Positions 20,601 to 29,973 of a stretch of DNA of 64,000 bases are shown in pieces. Origin of the DNA: Diphasiastrum complanatum (lineage: Eukaryota; Streptophyta; Lycopodiopsida; Lycopodiales; Lycopodiaceae); contig CM055102.1 in NCBI GenBank assembly GCA_029204225.1, positions 38,951,014 to 39,015,013 on the forward strand, given 5' to 3'. Each line of letters starts with the position of its first letter. Position 1 is the first letter of the stretch. Made by a program: the position numbers and the translations under genes. The notes beneath the pieces were generated by a model. It was not told the origin of the DNA, did not search any database, and saw nothing but the letters and a program-made list of their open reading frames with translations.

Positions 20601-23569
20601 AACGAGGCAGGTCGACTACATGCTATGGAATAGGCAGATGTGAAGGTGCACTAGTCTACCATTGATCACATATTTACTCATAGGGCACTCATAGAGGAGG
20701 CAAGACATAGGAAGGAGCAAGTCTACTGTTGCTTTGTTGATTTAAAACATGCACTTGATTATGTACCTTGCTGTTTGCTTATCCAGTCATCCCTAGTTGC
20801 TCTGAAGAAGTTTTGCTTTAGAAGACACATTCGACACATGAGGAGTAAGTGTGGTCTGTCTGAAACTTTGGTTATTACCACGGCTATCTATGCAGTGGAG
20901 ATGGACTTACAAAATCTGATTGGGACAATTTTTCATGTTTATAGGCTTCCATGTTGTCACAAATGACCCATGGGAAACCTTCCATTCCTCATTAAGATAT
21001 CCTGATCGAGTTTGCTCTGCCTCCCATATAGTTGGAAGCTATGTTTCTACTATCATATATACAGGGAGATGCATTTGGAGGTATGGTCATTTGGTAGTAG
21101 CAAGTTTCTCTGGCTAGCTTTGATATCATATAGACAGCTCCACAGGCAACGACATCACTTATTTTTGTATTCCCAAGCATCATGTCTTCTTGCCACCTTC
21201 CGGAGGAGAAAAACTTGTGCAGTTGACAATTTATCTACAAATTATATGTTCAGAGAGTTTGGTTGGGACTTCTTGGGCTCAAACTAGACTTATACAGGGC
21301 TCACCTTCTGGAGAGAGGAGTTGGTGGAGAACGGATTTTGCTTTAGTAATGGGATTTTTGTCACACAATCTTCAATTCAAGTTGGGATAACTTAGAGTTT
21401 CATCACACCAACTACAGGTAGAGAGATAGGTCACTTCTATGGAATACTGTGGGAAGACCGGATTTGTGAGGAAGTAGGTATAAGTCAATGTTTCTTAATG
21501 CGGAAAGCGCCATCAGATTTCTTGAATGTCCACAATTCACTTCCATAATGGTGTAGTTATCAAAAATAATATGAAAACATAAGCTACATAAAAATGCTAT
21601 TTTAAAAAGAAATTTTCTACAATGTTTTCATTGGATGGGCCATCGCCATCTCATGTACATCACATTGCGATGAGATTCACAAATGTATTCATACTATTTT
21701 TGTCTTGCTTGTGCTAGCTTTGGTACTTGAGTTTCACAGCACTTACATTACTGGGGCAGGTGCTTAGAGATTATTGTAGTATGCATGTAGGTCAATGGCC
21801 ATGTTGTGTTCAATGTGTTTGTTTGATTTGAACCGCCCAGCCAGCTAGTTATACTATCTTACATTGCATTCTTCATTATTTGGTTTTTTGATAATCTTTC
21901 TAAAGGTAAATCAAGTAAGAGTAGCAAGTTCCATCTAGGATTTAATGTGTTGGGTAATGGTGTTTGTTTAATTTACAGTTTTACTGTGTAGAGTCATATA
22001 AGCAATTATATCAGTTTTCTATTCGAACATTCTTAACAACGTATATGGTATAACAGTTCAGAATCATTAAATGGCTATCAAATGTTACTGTCTACAATCT
22101 CAAACATTCAGTAATTATATTTCTTATGTAAACAGCTTGAAAGCTGATTTGGACCCAGACATGCTATATTAGTTTGTGAACTGTTAGTCATATAATAAGA
22201 GACTGCTTTCTAATCATTTTCTTTGCTTTTCAGGTCCTTTTTATAAAAAGGTTCTTCGGAGTCTACTCCCATTTTGGTCACCAGCACTGCCAGGATTGCC
22301 AGTAACTGCCCCTTCTCGAAAGGATACAGGTTCAGAAGAGCTGATTGATGGCCAGCCACGACGACGACACCAGCGCTCTGCTACAATTGACCCAAGAAGG
22401 ATACTTCTTTTCTTTGCTATTATGTTAGTTTCAATTCGACCACCTTACTATTTCCAATCTGGTTCAAGCAAATCTTTGAGTGCTATAATCCCCATGATTT
22501 CATCCAAGCCGAATGGTTTCAGCACTGTGATGCTCTTGTTATGAATGTCAAGTTGTCAAAATCTGATTTCAAATTCCACAACGTCTAGGCCAAGGTTGCC
22601 AAAAAGGTCTTCATTTTCTAAGGTCATGCTCTTATGCAAAGTACATTCTTGAGGTGCCAAATGGCGAACTGTACATGCATGTTATTGTGTTCCATAATAA
22701 TTTGCAAGTTGCAACAAGAAGAACTGGTTTTTTGGATCTTGTTTTTGAGGCGTATTTGTTTTGCCAATGAGTCTCGGACATAGCATGCTGTTCCTCCATA
22801 GCCTCTATTTCTTTCTCCCTTGATACTCCATGCTGAGTAGGTAGCCTCCGATTGTAGTTACCTTGCATGCTTCATGTTCACATGTCTCTGCTAGTAATAT
22901 AGCATCTAAATCTTTAGCCACTCCACTACGGCCGACTTCTTTATGATAAGATTTCTGTCTCAAAGGTTCCAGCTTCCAAGACATTTTGCACCCTACTAGT
23001 TGAACAAATGCCAATGTATTTAGCTGGGGCCCTGTTCTAGTAGCAAAAAAGGCTATTAAACACAATCAAACAAAAAGCTTTTAATGACAACAAGGGACCT
23101 AATGTGACCAATGACAAGATACATATCTTCTAATCTGTGATCATATAGCTATTAGTTGCCAGAAAGATTTGCTTGGGAAATCCAATATTCTAGAGGTTTT
23201 ATTGCTTGTAAAGCATCTTGTAATTTCAACTTTTGTCCATGATTCTGTCTTGTCAACTTTCATAGGTGGTGATGAACTTTGCTCCATGTTGCAGATTGAT
23301 TACACATACAAAAGCCTTGTTTCCTTTTTTAGTCTCGTTTCTTTAGTAGTTAAACAGTTGCCTCTAAGGAACAGCTATTTTTATCACGGATTCACATGGG
23401 GATGCATTCTCAAAACATATCTTCAAGATATTACTTGCTTCTCCATTATACATGTCGAGTTATCCATAACAGTGCATATGCTCTTTTGTATCTCAGGTCC
23501 TGTGTGGCAACAATGTTGCTACTCTACTACAGGCTACTTCAAAATTCTGGCAGCAGCTCATTCGAATAG
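4180..23569 (+). CDS. ZFPL1: ZFPL1 homologue (zinc finger protein-like 1), multi-exon gene, first exon missing
   Basis: Eight exons join in frame: 4180-4260, 4588-4705, 5033-5127, 9232-9303, 9498-9893, 10105-10216, 22234-22423, 23497-23569. Every intron is GT-AG and phases agree (0,1,0,0,0,1,2). Together they give 378 codons and a stop. The product opens in the B-box-like zinc region ([20 protein letters not shown]), continues with a RING-like region ([28 protein letters not shown], then IWPPK), has a Ser-rich linker (exon 9498-9893), a basic stretch ([10 protein letters not shown]) and a C-terminal membrane segment ([10 protein letters not shown] then [14 protein letters not shown]). Known ZFPL1 proteins are tail-anchored cis-Golgi proteins with this order. 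The family starts with about eight residues (MVVCKC type) before ATKLYC; that short exon should lie upstream and I did not find it. Introns reach 4.1 and 12.0 kb and are full of transposon debris. Confidence 0.9.
4588..4705 (+). CDS. ZFPL1: ZFPL1 exon (start of RING-like domain)
   Basis: Acceptor ttgacag to 4587, donor gtgagt at 4706. It reads [19 protein letters not shown] followed by [20 protein letters not shown], the very conserved middle of ZFPL1 with the first RING-like Cys pairs. It ends one base into the next His codon. Confidence 0.92.
5033..5127 (+). CDS. ZFPL1: ZFPL1 exon (end of RING-like domain)
   Basis: Acceptor ttgacag to 5032, donor gtaagt at 5128. The split His codon is completed, giving [18 protein letters not shown] then [14 protein letters not shown]. 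It carries the last Cys pair of the RING-like domain. Confidence 0.92.
6185..6415 (-). pseudogene. BED-type zinc finger remnant (hAT-like)
   Basis: The minus-strand frame begins [20 protein letters not shown] and continues IKSHLLHL. This C-x2-C...H pattern with TRIKSHL is characteristic of BED fingers at the N-terminus of plant hAT transposases. Downstream of the finger nothing is recognisable. It shares strand with the DUF659 piece at 2619-2823, but ZFPL1 exons lie between them, so they need not be one element. Confidence 0.65.
8288..8470. repeat. 93 bp tandem repeat, two copies
   Basis: Units 8288-8380 and 8381-8470 share agtgtgtgcacga, atctgtctcgccacatcagc and atgtttcaacacatgct. Inside the 4.1 kb ZFPL1 intron. 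Confidence 0.85.
8552..8609. repeat. (CT)n microsatellite with pyrimidine-rich flank
   Basis: A 58 bp CT run followed by a C/T-rich skirt (gctcgctcgctc, then cctccctc-type) to about 8790. Open frames here are only Ser-Leu or Glu-Arg artefacts. Confidence 0.95.
9232..9303 (+). CDS. ZFPL1: ZFPL1 exon (post-RING)
   Basis: A 72 bp exon between acceptor ttgtag and donor gtttgt. It encodes [18 protein letters not shown] then AEAIVQ, directly matching the segment after the RING-like domain in plant ZFPL1. Phase 0 on both sides. Confidence 0.9.
9498..9893 (+). CDS. ZFPL1: ZFPL1 exon (Ser/Thr-rich linker)
   Basis: A 396 bp exon of 132 codons, acceptor gtgcag to 9497 and donor gtgagt at 9894. Two earlier AG sites (9483 and 9490) give immediate stops, so this acceptor decides the frame. 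It opens [10 protein letters not shown], includes the conserved [10 protein letters not shown], then becomes a low-complexity Ser/Thr/Asn linker. This linker makes the protein somewhat longer than usual for the family. Confidence 0.85.
10105..10216 (+). CDS. ZFPL1: ZFPL1 exon (basic, SR-like segment)
   Basis: Acceptor ctgcag to 10104, donor gtgagt at 10217. It encodes [20 protein letters not shown] and ends LRKKYSRR plus one base. The 'D-E-Y-D-D-A-L' piece with the following basic run is typical of the segment before the ZFPL1 membrane anchor. Confidence 0.85.
12703..12860. repeat. 79 bp tandem repeat, two copies
   Basis: Units 12703-12781 and 12782-12860 share ctccttttacgtcccacatc, ctccactataaact and ctcattcaacacaaccttga. 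Within the 12 kb ZFPL1 intron. Confidence 0.85.
14487..14740 (+). pseudogene. HSP70 fragment (substrate-binding domain)
   Basis: Reads [54 protein letters not shown] and [12 protein letters not shown], the hallmark beta-sandwich stretch of cytosolic HSP70. The frame then runs into unrelated sequence (stop at 14857-14859), and neither the ATPase domain nor the lid is present. It is a gene fragment sitting inside the ZFPL1 intron, either a processed-copy remnant or captured exon. Confidence 0.85.
15092..15554 (-). mobile_element. Gypsy-family LTR copy (left)
   Basis: Shares about 200 bp with 17861-18062, including gcctgtgaccgtatcaagct, ggatccgac.tccatcccag and cacacgctctccatccacct. The right end gggtccctaaca (rc TGTTAGGGACCC) is a plausible LTR start on the minus strand; the left boundary near 15092 is approximate. 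It sits against a piece of the unknown acidic-protein gene rather than a polypurine tract, so it may be a solo LTR. Confidence 0.6.
15555..15845 (+). pseudogene. Fragment 1 of an unrecognised acidic protein gene
   Basis: Plus-strand frames give [57 protein letters not shown] and [19 protein letters not shown], broken by frameshifts and a stop. The last part is an inverted copy of the minus-strand reading frame at 19700-19905. At about 15846 it is cut by the gypsy element. I do not recognise the family; it is Asp/Glu/Ser-rich. Confidence 0.7.
15846..16910 (-). pseudogene. Ty3/gypsy gag fused to RT/RNase H (internal deletion)
   Basis: The minus-strand frame 16910-16155 starts with a retrotransposon gag domain (residues about 40-160: [43 protein letters not shown]). 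At about residue 165 it switches in frame to the RT thumb ([40 protein letters not shown]). After a frameshift near 16180 it goes on as [12 protein letters not shown] then the RNase H lead-in ([39 protein letters not shown]). The zinc knuckle, protease and RT fingers/palm are missing, so this is a deletion derivative. The leader and primer site lie to the right at 17830. Confidence 0.88.
17830..17842 (-). promoter_or_regulatory. Gypsy primer-binding site (tRNA-iMet type)
   Basis: Plus strand ggctctgatacca, i.e. TGGTATCAGAGCC on the minus strand, the usual plant initiator-Met tRNA primer site. It is two bases from an LTR end (tgttac at 17845). It orients the gypsy element on the minus strand with its 5' LTR at the right. 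Confidence 0.85.
17845..18062 (-). mobile_element. Truncated 5' LTR of the minus-strand gypsy element
   Basis: Starts tgttacaatc next to the primer site (minus-strand LTR end ...GTAACA) and matches the left LTR copy from gtgccggtta to agatagaatggatgg. It lacks the last ~180 bp present in the left copy. At 18063 it passes straight into another piece of the acidic-protein gene, so a deletion took the LTR start. Confidence 0.75.
18059..18286 (+). pseudogene. Fragment 2 of the acidic protein gene
   Basis: Open frame beginning [19 protein letters not shown]. The part from GSQDSNQ matches fragment 1 (plus strand) and then diverges after the codons for PEGTV. The apparent ATG comes from LTR sequence, so it is probably not a native start. 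The remaining 50 residues are not recognisable. Confidence 0.6.
18287..18780. other. No recognisable feature
   Basis: About 490 bp with a short local duplication (atatcctcgtttgtctgctt at 18699 and 18738). No coding support on either strand. Confidence 0.5.
18782..19905 (-). pseudogene. Longest copy of the unrecognised acidic protein gene
   Basis: Two minus-strand frames (19883-19086, 265 aa; 19093-18782, 103 aa) join if one extra T near 19102 is allowed for: the second frame's [19 protein letters not shown] then continues the first. The N-terminal half is very acidic and Ser-rich ([20 protein letters not shown]). The C-terminal half looks globular, with [53 protein letters not shown] and [18 protein letters not shown]. 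No family comes to mind. It is collinear with fragments 1 and 2 but inverted. It breaks off at 19905 inside the region homologous to fragment 1, so it is 5'-truncated. Confidence 0.6.
20480..20790 (+). pseudogene. LINE reverse transcriptase fragment
   Basis: Plus-strand frames give [39 protein letters not shown] and [14 protein letters not shown]. These match the LINE RT N-terminal blocks (KGD...P.NYR.I; STTDHIFTLR; FVDF..AFD), with the AFD motif as ALD. Stops and frameshifts interrupt it. Just one RT segment remains, within the ZFPL1 intron. Confidence 0.75.
22234..22423 (+). CDS. ZFPL1: ZFPL1 exon (membrane-proximal and first half of anchor)
   Basis: Acceptor tttcag to 22233, donor gttagt at 22424. 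It encodes [20 protein letters not shown], then TAPSRKD, the basic [10 protein letters not shown] and RRILLFFAI. The Met codon is split with the final exon. Reading through the donor would give about 40 unrelated residues to a stop at 22544, which would truncate the anchor. Confidence 0.9.
23497..23569 (+). CDS. ZFPL1: ZFPL1 last exon (rest of C-terminal membrane anchor)
   Basis: Acceptor tctcag to 23496. It completes Met and encodes [18 protein letters not shown] then SSSFE and TAG (23567-23569). The match to the ZFPL1 tail (…CVATM..LYYRL…) rescues the hydrophobic helix interrupted at 22423. A canonical AATAAA lies at 24022-24027, a possible but unproven poly(A) signal. Confidence 0.88.
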
Positions 23570-25300
23570 GATCATGAAAGTGATTGTGAATCAAGGATTT
23601 TCATCTTCAAAACTGCAGATTGAGTTGGTGAGTTGGCGGTTTGCTGTACAGCGTCTGATGGCAATCTTTTGCGCAGAGACACAAGGCTCAGTTAATAAGT
23701 CTGTTAGCCTCGATGCTTGTCTTGTCAAACTAAAGACATATTCATTTCATTTTTTTCAGAGACTAGTAATTAAGGGTACGTTTAAGAGGCCACATATTTG
23801 TAAAGGCTTCACTTAGATTTACCACTACATCTTGTAGGTCCCCACAGTTGTCATTCATATTTCCAAGTAACTGACATTCTTGGAGTTGGTGGATACTATG
23901 ACATTTGCTTTTTAAGCATACTCATGCACACTTTTTGGGTTATTCAAATATTTCCATCAAGCCATCTTAGTTGATCACACAGTGCAGACGTTGTGTCTGA
24001 CATACTGCTTCTCCTTGCGTTAATAAAGTGGGATACATGCTATGATCTATTGTAGACTAGATGTAAATGGATTGAAAGCTTGAACACCTTTGACAAAGAT
24101 ATGCTGTGTTTTAGAGGCAATGGATGGGACAAGAAGCAAGGTGTAGTAGTGAGGACTTTGAATAATCTTGTATAGCCAACATGAAGTACAGGTATAATCT
24201 GTGTGACATGATCAGCATACTCATCCTAATAAAAGCTTGCACTGATTTAGTTGGAGTTGTCTTGTAATCTAGATTGTGATGAGGCCTGGCATACAATGCT
24301 ATATTTTTTGAGGCATTACCTTTTTTAGCTGCAGTGTGCCACACAGAATACTTACGAGTCATTGTAGCATTCCATAATGTCGTTTCTTTTCTGAATAGGA
24401 GCAAAATGTGACACACAACACAAATTAGAGAAAAATGTACATTGATAAACAATCGGGGACAGGTTAGGATAATGAATTGAAATGCATTACCACAACATGC
24501 ATTCAGTCCAATTGTGCAATTAGAGTCTCATATGTATCCAATATCACATAAATTGTGAAGTGGTGGTGCATAGAAAGATTAGACTTGCCAGGCATAGACT
24601 CCAAGTGTGCTAGATAGCAATAGCCATAGAAGACAACATATGCAAATGATCTTGAGTGTAGTGAATATCAGAATTGGTGTACAAGAGCACTATCAAGGAG
24701 CATGGAGCATACAAATGGTTTTAAACCTAGCTAGATATGCCTTGGATACAAGGCAGCAACAGAATATGATGTTCTAGAAATGTAGACTACAATGTGAATT
24801 ATATGAATGGAATATGGACAATACCAAATGTGTCAAAACATACCACTAGCTACCATATGAGCTATAGGGTGGTAATAACAATTGCAAGCACAATAATGGT
24901 TGCAAGACAGAACATGTCTGTCCAATAAAGCAAGAATGGCATATAAGAAAATGAGCAAATGAGTTGAATATACATTTCAAGAGTCCTACAATAAAGCAAA
25001 TTGTCATTAGAAAAGATGGATTTTTATCAGTCATAAAGAATGCAAACAATGAGTTTATGAAGAATCTTAAGGACATATCTTGGAAAAATATTACACAAAT
25101 GATGGTGCACACAACACAAACATTGGTTATTGAGATTAAGATACCAACTTTGGCTAGAACTAATGTCTAGTACATAGTCATTTTATGGTAGGCTACATTG
25201 AAAAACACTAAGACTTAGGAAGATGAACAACCATTGATGCATGTACAATATGGCAAAATAAGTTGGATACCACAAGCAACATAGCTCGGCCTACGGCAAG
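23570..25300. other. Downstream of ZFPL1: no recognisable gene
   Basis: Contains the likely ZFPL1 3'UTR at its left end. The minus-strand frames at 24111-24452 and 24846-25112 match nothing I know. No LTR ends or repeats seen. Confidence 0.45.
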
Positions 25301-25318
25301 AAAAATTTGTACTATCTC

Positions 25319-25437
25319 TTTCTTGCATCCATATCCAAGCTAGTTGGAGAAGCCATAGCGTAGACTAGTTGGGAGACTACCATAGTCAAGCTAGTTAGAG
25401 CCATAGCCGGTGTGGATGCTGAAGATCCAACACTGAC
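25319..25437 (+). repeat. Inverted copy of the gypsy LTR end found at 38164
   Basis: Contains ccatatccaagctagttgga, agactagttgggagac and gagccatagccggtgtg.atgc, the reverse complement of 38164-38280, and ends ccaaca. It is itself built from three imperfect copies of a ctagttgg...gccatag unit. This is probably the 3' tip of an LTR of the same family. Confidence 0.75.
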
Positions 25438-26150
25438 AAGAAAATGTTGCTTTCTCTCTCACTATAGGATCCTTGAAAGGTGTACTACCAACTCCTATGC
25501 AAGATCTTGCAACAAAATGTGAGATGGATCTCACTAGCTCTACCAATCTCTCTCAAACTAGATCAACCTCTCATCAATTGATGGAGTATAGGTAAATGTT
25601 TGGTCAAACTATCTTTGGCACGTGTGAAACACTCCAAGAATCTACAAAACTCAAATACAAGCCAATTGTACGAAAAAAAGTGGCTATGACCTCAAAATGA
25701 TAACTAGATCTCAAGAAAATGAGATTGGCAAGCCTAGAATTGAGATTTTTGATCAAACAAGCATGATAGAGTCAAAAGTAAAAGTGTCCAACCAGGTTGG
25801 GTGCCCTACCCACCTTGATTCAATTGATTAAGACTTTTTATTGGGAGATCCAATCTTTATGAAATCAATTGCTACATAGACTAGCTCAAATAGCTTTGAA
25901 ACTAGCTATCAAGCTCTAGATTTGGATCAAACATGGAAGAGAACCACCAAATTGAATTGGGCTGTCCTTCACATGTGTTTGAGTAGGAAAATCTGTACAA
26001 TATAAAAAATGATTCAATCCTTATGATGATGAATCCTTTTGATCCAAATTTGCTTGAGATAGCATGGGAGATGCAAACTACTCTCTCTAGATCTTGATTT
26101 TCATGAAATTCGTGAACCTTTGGATGAAACAAGCATCAAGCACTTAGGTA

Positions 26151-26163
26151 GGCTTTAATACCA
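26151..26163 (-). promoter_or_regulatory. Degenerate primer-binding site of a copia element
   Basis: Plus strand ggctttaatacca; the minus strand TGGTATTAAAGCC differs from the iMet-type site by two transitions. It touches the LTR beginning at 26164, so the element's interior runs leftwards from here. The interior (25440-26150) has no recognisable protein. Confidence 0.7.
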
Positions 26164-26855
26164 TGTGAAATTTCACACGTGTGGGAATGCCCTAATGTGT
26201 GTGAATGATCTCCTAAGCAAAGCTTATGCACTTTAGATCAACACTAGATTGAAATCCAAGATCTAGATCAAAAGGCAAAGAGGCAAAGATAGATGCATAG
26301 ATTGATAACCAAAGTGTTTTTACATGTAAGAGAAGTACTTCATGAAAAAACTAAGTAAAATTAAGCTCCTCTCCTCGAGTAGAGAGAGAATAGACCAATT
26401 TGTCCTTGGGTAGAGAGAGAAAGAAATACAAGCAAAACTTGATTGCACTCAATATGACTCAAAAACTCAATTAGATTATGATTGCTAATGAGAGTACATA
26501 TGAAACTTGTGGAGAGCCATGCTTACTTCCTATTGGACCCCTAATCCTAGCCTCTCTAATGCTATTGGATGAGTGATGCATTCATCTTGCAATTCTATTG
26601 GACCCTTCATGAGGATTTCTCAATTTTGATTGGACCCTTTGACCAAAGCCAACACTTTGACTTGATCACTCATCAAATTATATTAACACAAGTGTCACCA
26701 TAAGCTCCTTTTGGTCAAATTGTGGCTTTACATGTGGAATTGACAATTTTGTCATCTTTGCCAATTTTGGCCCTATCAAACTCCTACACAAAGATGCTTG
26801 ACATAAAAACTTAGCAAACCCCTAAAGCTATGATAGATAAATTTTTATAACTTCA
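26164..26855 (-). mobile_element. Copia 5' LTR, minus strand
   Basis: About 692 bp. It is the reverse complement of the LTR at 42580-43304: tgtgaaatttcacacgtgtg at its left end, tcaacactagattgaaatcc, and ccctaaagctatgatagata towards its right end. A primer-binding site adjoins it at 26151-26163, which makes it a 5' LTR. The minus-strand start reads TGAAGTTATAAA, slightly decayed relative to TGTAAAAGTTATAAA. Confidence 0.85.
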
Positions 26856-27170
26856 AGTTGATGAATAAGATAGATTTTTTTTTTTTGATAAACTGGAAGC
26901 AATTCATCACCAAAAGAAGAAACCGAGAAATCGATATAAAATTATACGCCAGATGACACTCTAATCGAATAGGTATGAAGAGTCGTAAGGCTCGATGGGT
27001 AGAACTCATTCAAAAATTTGATTTTGAGTCTAGCATCTCAGTAGACCTAATTAAGCCTTACATTCTTTTAAGAATCATACAAATTTGACAAGATTAACAA
27101 CTAGAAACTCTAAGGTTGAATAAAGAATCAAATTCAACCCGTTAGTAGAGAAATTCTAATTGTTACATCT
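26856..27170. other. No recognisable feature
   Basis: AT-rich spacer with a T homopolymer around 26874-26886. No coding or repeat structure seen. Confidence 0.45.
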
Positions 27171-27171
27171 G

Positions 27172-27640
27172 TGAAAATTTGTCAACTAGTTTGGTTTTTT
27201 ATTTGGCAATGTTGAGGCCAAGATGAAATCTCAACTTAGAGATAGGTTCATATTTGTCAATAAAAGCCTAAATAGTGTTTTTACTATTTTTGGAAAGTAG
27301 ATAAGTAGATGAGTTCAAGTTTGGGCCCGTTTTAATTGGCTATTTTCATACATTGCATCTAGACTAGCATTTCTAGGTTTTTGATGAAGTACCAAGAAGT
27401 TACCATTTAGGGCAAGTTTAGTGCAAGTGGCCAAATGGAATTTGAGTAGCTATAAATAGCAGTAACAATGTGGAGAACATATCTTTGAATTCTCTTTTGA
27501 TGTGGAGAATTCATCTCTTTTAATTCTATGTCCATCTCATGTGTATTTCTCTTAATATCTTGAGTTTCTATGTGTAGAATGTTGATTTTCTTGTTGATCT
27601 TGCTTCCACATGTGTGAAGGACAGTAGGATGATGTTGTAG
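27172..27640 (+). mobile_element. Copia LTR, diverged
   Basis: Begins tgtgaaaatttgtcaactag and shares with the 1956-2609 LTR the order caactagttt, ggca...gaggccaa, acttagagat, gtgtagaatg and cacatgtgtgaa.gacagtag. The right boundary is uncertain. No clear primer site follows. Confidence 0.6.
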
Positions 27641-29040
27641 GACAGTACCTTACTGTAATTAAGTGTCTATGATCAGATCTTTATGCATTTCTAAGTTATA
27701 GCATGCATAAAGTAGTGATTTCTCTCTTCTAGCTATTTTTAGATGTGCAACTTGTTCTTAATTGGATAAAAGTCCCACTCATTCTTTCTTGTTTCTAAAT
27801 ATGTCAACTCAGGGTTAGGCTGAGACCTTCAAATCTTTTAATGACTGGAAATATTAAGAAAAGGGTGAAAAAAAATGTGAGTTAAAATTTGTACTCTAAC
27901 GTTGGAATTCCGAGGAATTCCTGAGAGCTTTGGTACTACTCATTGATTGGACTCAAATGTTATATGAGTCAGTTCCAAAGATTTTGAAAATATCTAAGAG
28001 ACAAATTTAATTGAATGAAATCAATCGATTCTTGGACGATATGATTTGAACGTGAATGGTCTTCTTGGAGGAAGAACATGTGGTATGGAACATAGGGGAA
28101 TATCTCAAACTAGTTGCATCGGGTTGACCATAGTACCATCATAGATCTTGAATGATGTGAAATACTATTGGTCAAAAGAGGGTGTTTTGTCGAAAATTTG
28201 AGGTATTGGTCACGACTCCTTATGGATATCTCAAATTTACAAAAGCAAAAACCTTACAAGCTATTTCTTTAGTTTGAGAATATATTAGTGAATTTCTGAG
28301 CATACATTAAACCTGAATTCATGTGATTTCTTGAATGGTAATTGTTGTTACCCATGAAGCTTGAACAATGTTACATGAAAGGTTAATTGAATCATTTTCT
28401 AATATATGTTTATCCTTCCTTCGCTAATCAAAACTTCTTTTTTGATTATTATACGCATCCATTCTCTTTGAGGTAACAAAGAAATCTTTGGATAACTCAA
28501 TTAGAAAACTCCTTTGTAATAGAGAAGTTACTGATTACAAATCCGATCGATTTGTATCAGAACTAGAGAGTTCTATTACAAGGAATGGTTTGATCTTTGT
28601 GATTGTGATCAGCTTGATCTTAGTAAGAACTAGGATCCGTGAGTTGATGCAAGGAATGAAATTCCCTTTAACATTATATTCTTTTGAAATAATCTCTAAC
28701 TGTGATATTGGTTATGCAATAGCACTCTTTGAGAAATATTCTCTTAGAGTCAACTAGGTCACAAGAATGTTGTTTACAGATTGTGTGAGATTTGTAGAAA
28801 TATGCTATGTAGTGAATCATTGTGGGATCATGATTTCTTTGTACAAGTTTTAAATCATGTGGATCTACAATGTATTCCTTGGACTGGGTTTATATGCTTG
28901 CATAAACTATTTGGTAAAACATAGGCATATTAATGAGAATACTTGGAAGACAAATACTTGTAGGGTGATAATGATTTCTCGATGAGAATAACTTATTGAT
29001 CGTGGAAATTACTTGTGCTAACTATTTGTGCAATAGATTG
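27641..29040. other. Degenerate copia interior, not resolvable
   Basis: Lies between a copia LTR and copia pol, so it is probably gag-pol relics, but frames are too broken to name. The 89 aa frame at 28488-28757 is not recognisable. Confidence 0.4.
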
Positions 29041-29880
29041 CCCAACCAAGCCATTGCAGTGATCACACCATTTGAGGCTCTATTTGGAGAAAAGCAATCT
29101 CAAAGATCTAAGAATATTTGGATCTACATGCTATGTACACCAATTATGTCAATCTAAATATGCTACATCCATCCTAGATAGATTTGGAATGAAGAATTGT
29201 AAAGGCATTGAGACTCAAATGGATCCAAATGTAAAAGCATCTATAAGTGGTGATAAATCATCCTTTGAGGACGTCACCCGAGCTATAGAAGACTTATAGG
29301 CACCTTAATTTATTTGACTATAACTAGACCTGATCTTATTTATAGTTTTGGAAAGTTAAGCCAATATATGCAATGTCCTCTTGTGTCACATTGCAAAACG
29401 GCCAAAAGAGTCCTAAGGTATATCTCATCTACAAGGAATTTCGACATACTCTACAAAGGGACTGATCTTGGTTTAAGAGCCTATAGTGACTCACATTTTG
29501 CAAGTGACAAAGTGGATCAAAAGTCTACTAGTTGCATTTGCTACATTCCTTTGTGATGGAGTAGTATCATGGCTTTCAAACTAACAAGATACTATTTCTT
29601 TGTCTTCAACTAAATCTGAGTGTAAGGCCTTGATATCAACATGCAAGGAGGTCTTATGGCTCAAAAGGCTATTGGTGGAACTTCAAGTTATGGAGGCTGA
29701 GGAGGTACCTATGATCTATTTTGATATCCAATCAGCCCAATCACTTGCAACCAATCCTACTTTCCATGCAAGGAGCAAGCATATCGACATTGCTCATCAT
29801 TTTGTGGGAGAAGGTGCAAAGCCAAGGAAATCAAACTCCAACATGTGTCTTCATCGAGTTGCTTAGCTGATTTGTTCACT
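29041..29880 (+). pseudogene. Copia pol remnant: integrase end joined to RT end and RNase H
   Basis: Integrase C-terminus: LPNQAIAVITPFEALFGEK, NLKDLRIFGSTCYVH. It is joined at about 29170 to the end of RT: MDPNVKASISGDKSSFED, LTITRPDLIYSFGKLSQYMQ, AKRVLRYISSTRNFDILYKG. RNase H follows: AYSDSHFASDKVDQKSTS, SSTKSECKALISTCKEVLWL, ATNPTFHARSKHIDIAHHF. The RT fingers and palm (with the DD motif) are missing, and stops and shifts are scattered. A purine tract and TGTGAAAAATTG at about 29974 could start a 3' LTR, but it does not resemble the LTR at 27172. Confidence 0.85.
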
Positions 29881-29973
29881 AAATCCTTGCCTAAGGATTC
29901 ATTTGTTAAGCTAAGATCATTACTTGGAGTAATTGATAAAAGTATCATAGTTTCCAAAGCAAGAATTGAGGAG

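Larger units (their letters stand above)
10217..22233 (+). other. ZFPL1 giant intron (12.0 kb)
   Basis: Spans from donor gtgagt to acceptor tttcag. It carries a 79 bp tandem repeat, an HSP70 fragment, gypsy LTR copies and a gypsy gag-RT fusion, three pieces of an unrecognised acidic protein gene, and a LINE RT fragment. From 10330 to 12700 and 20990 to 22233 I see no supported gene. Between 12430 and 13720 the minus strand has short open, acidic coding-like stretches with no family I can name. Confidence 0.75.
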
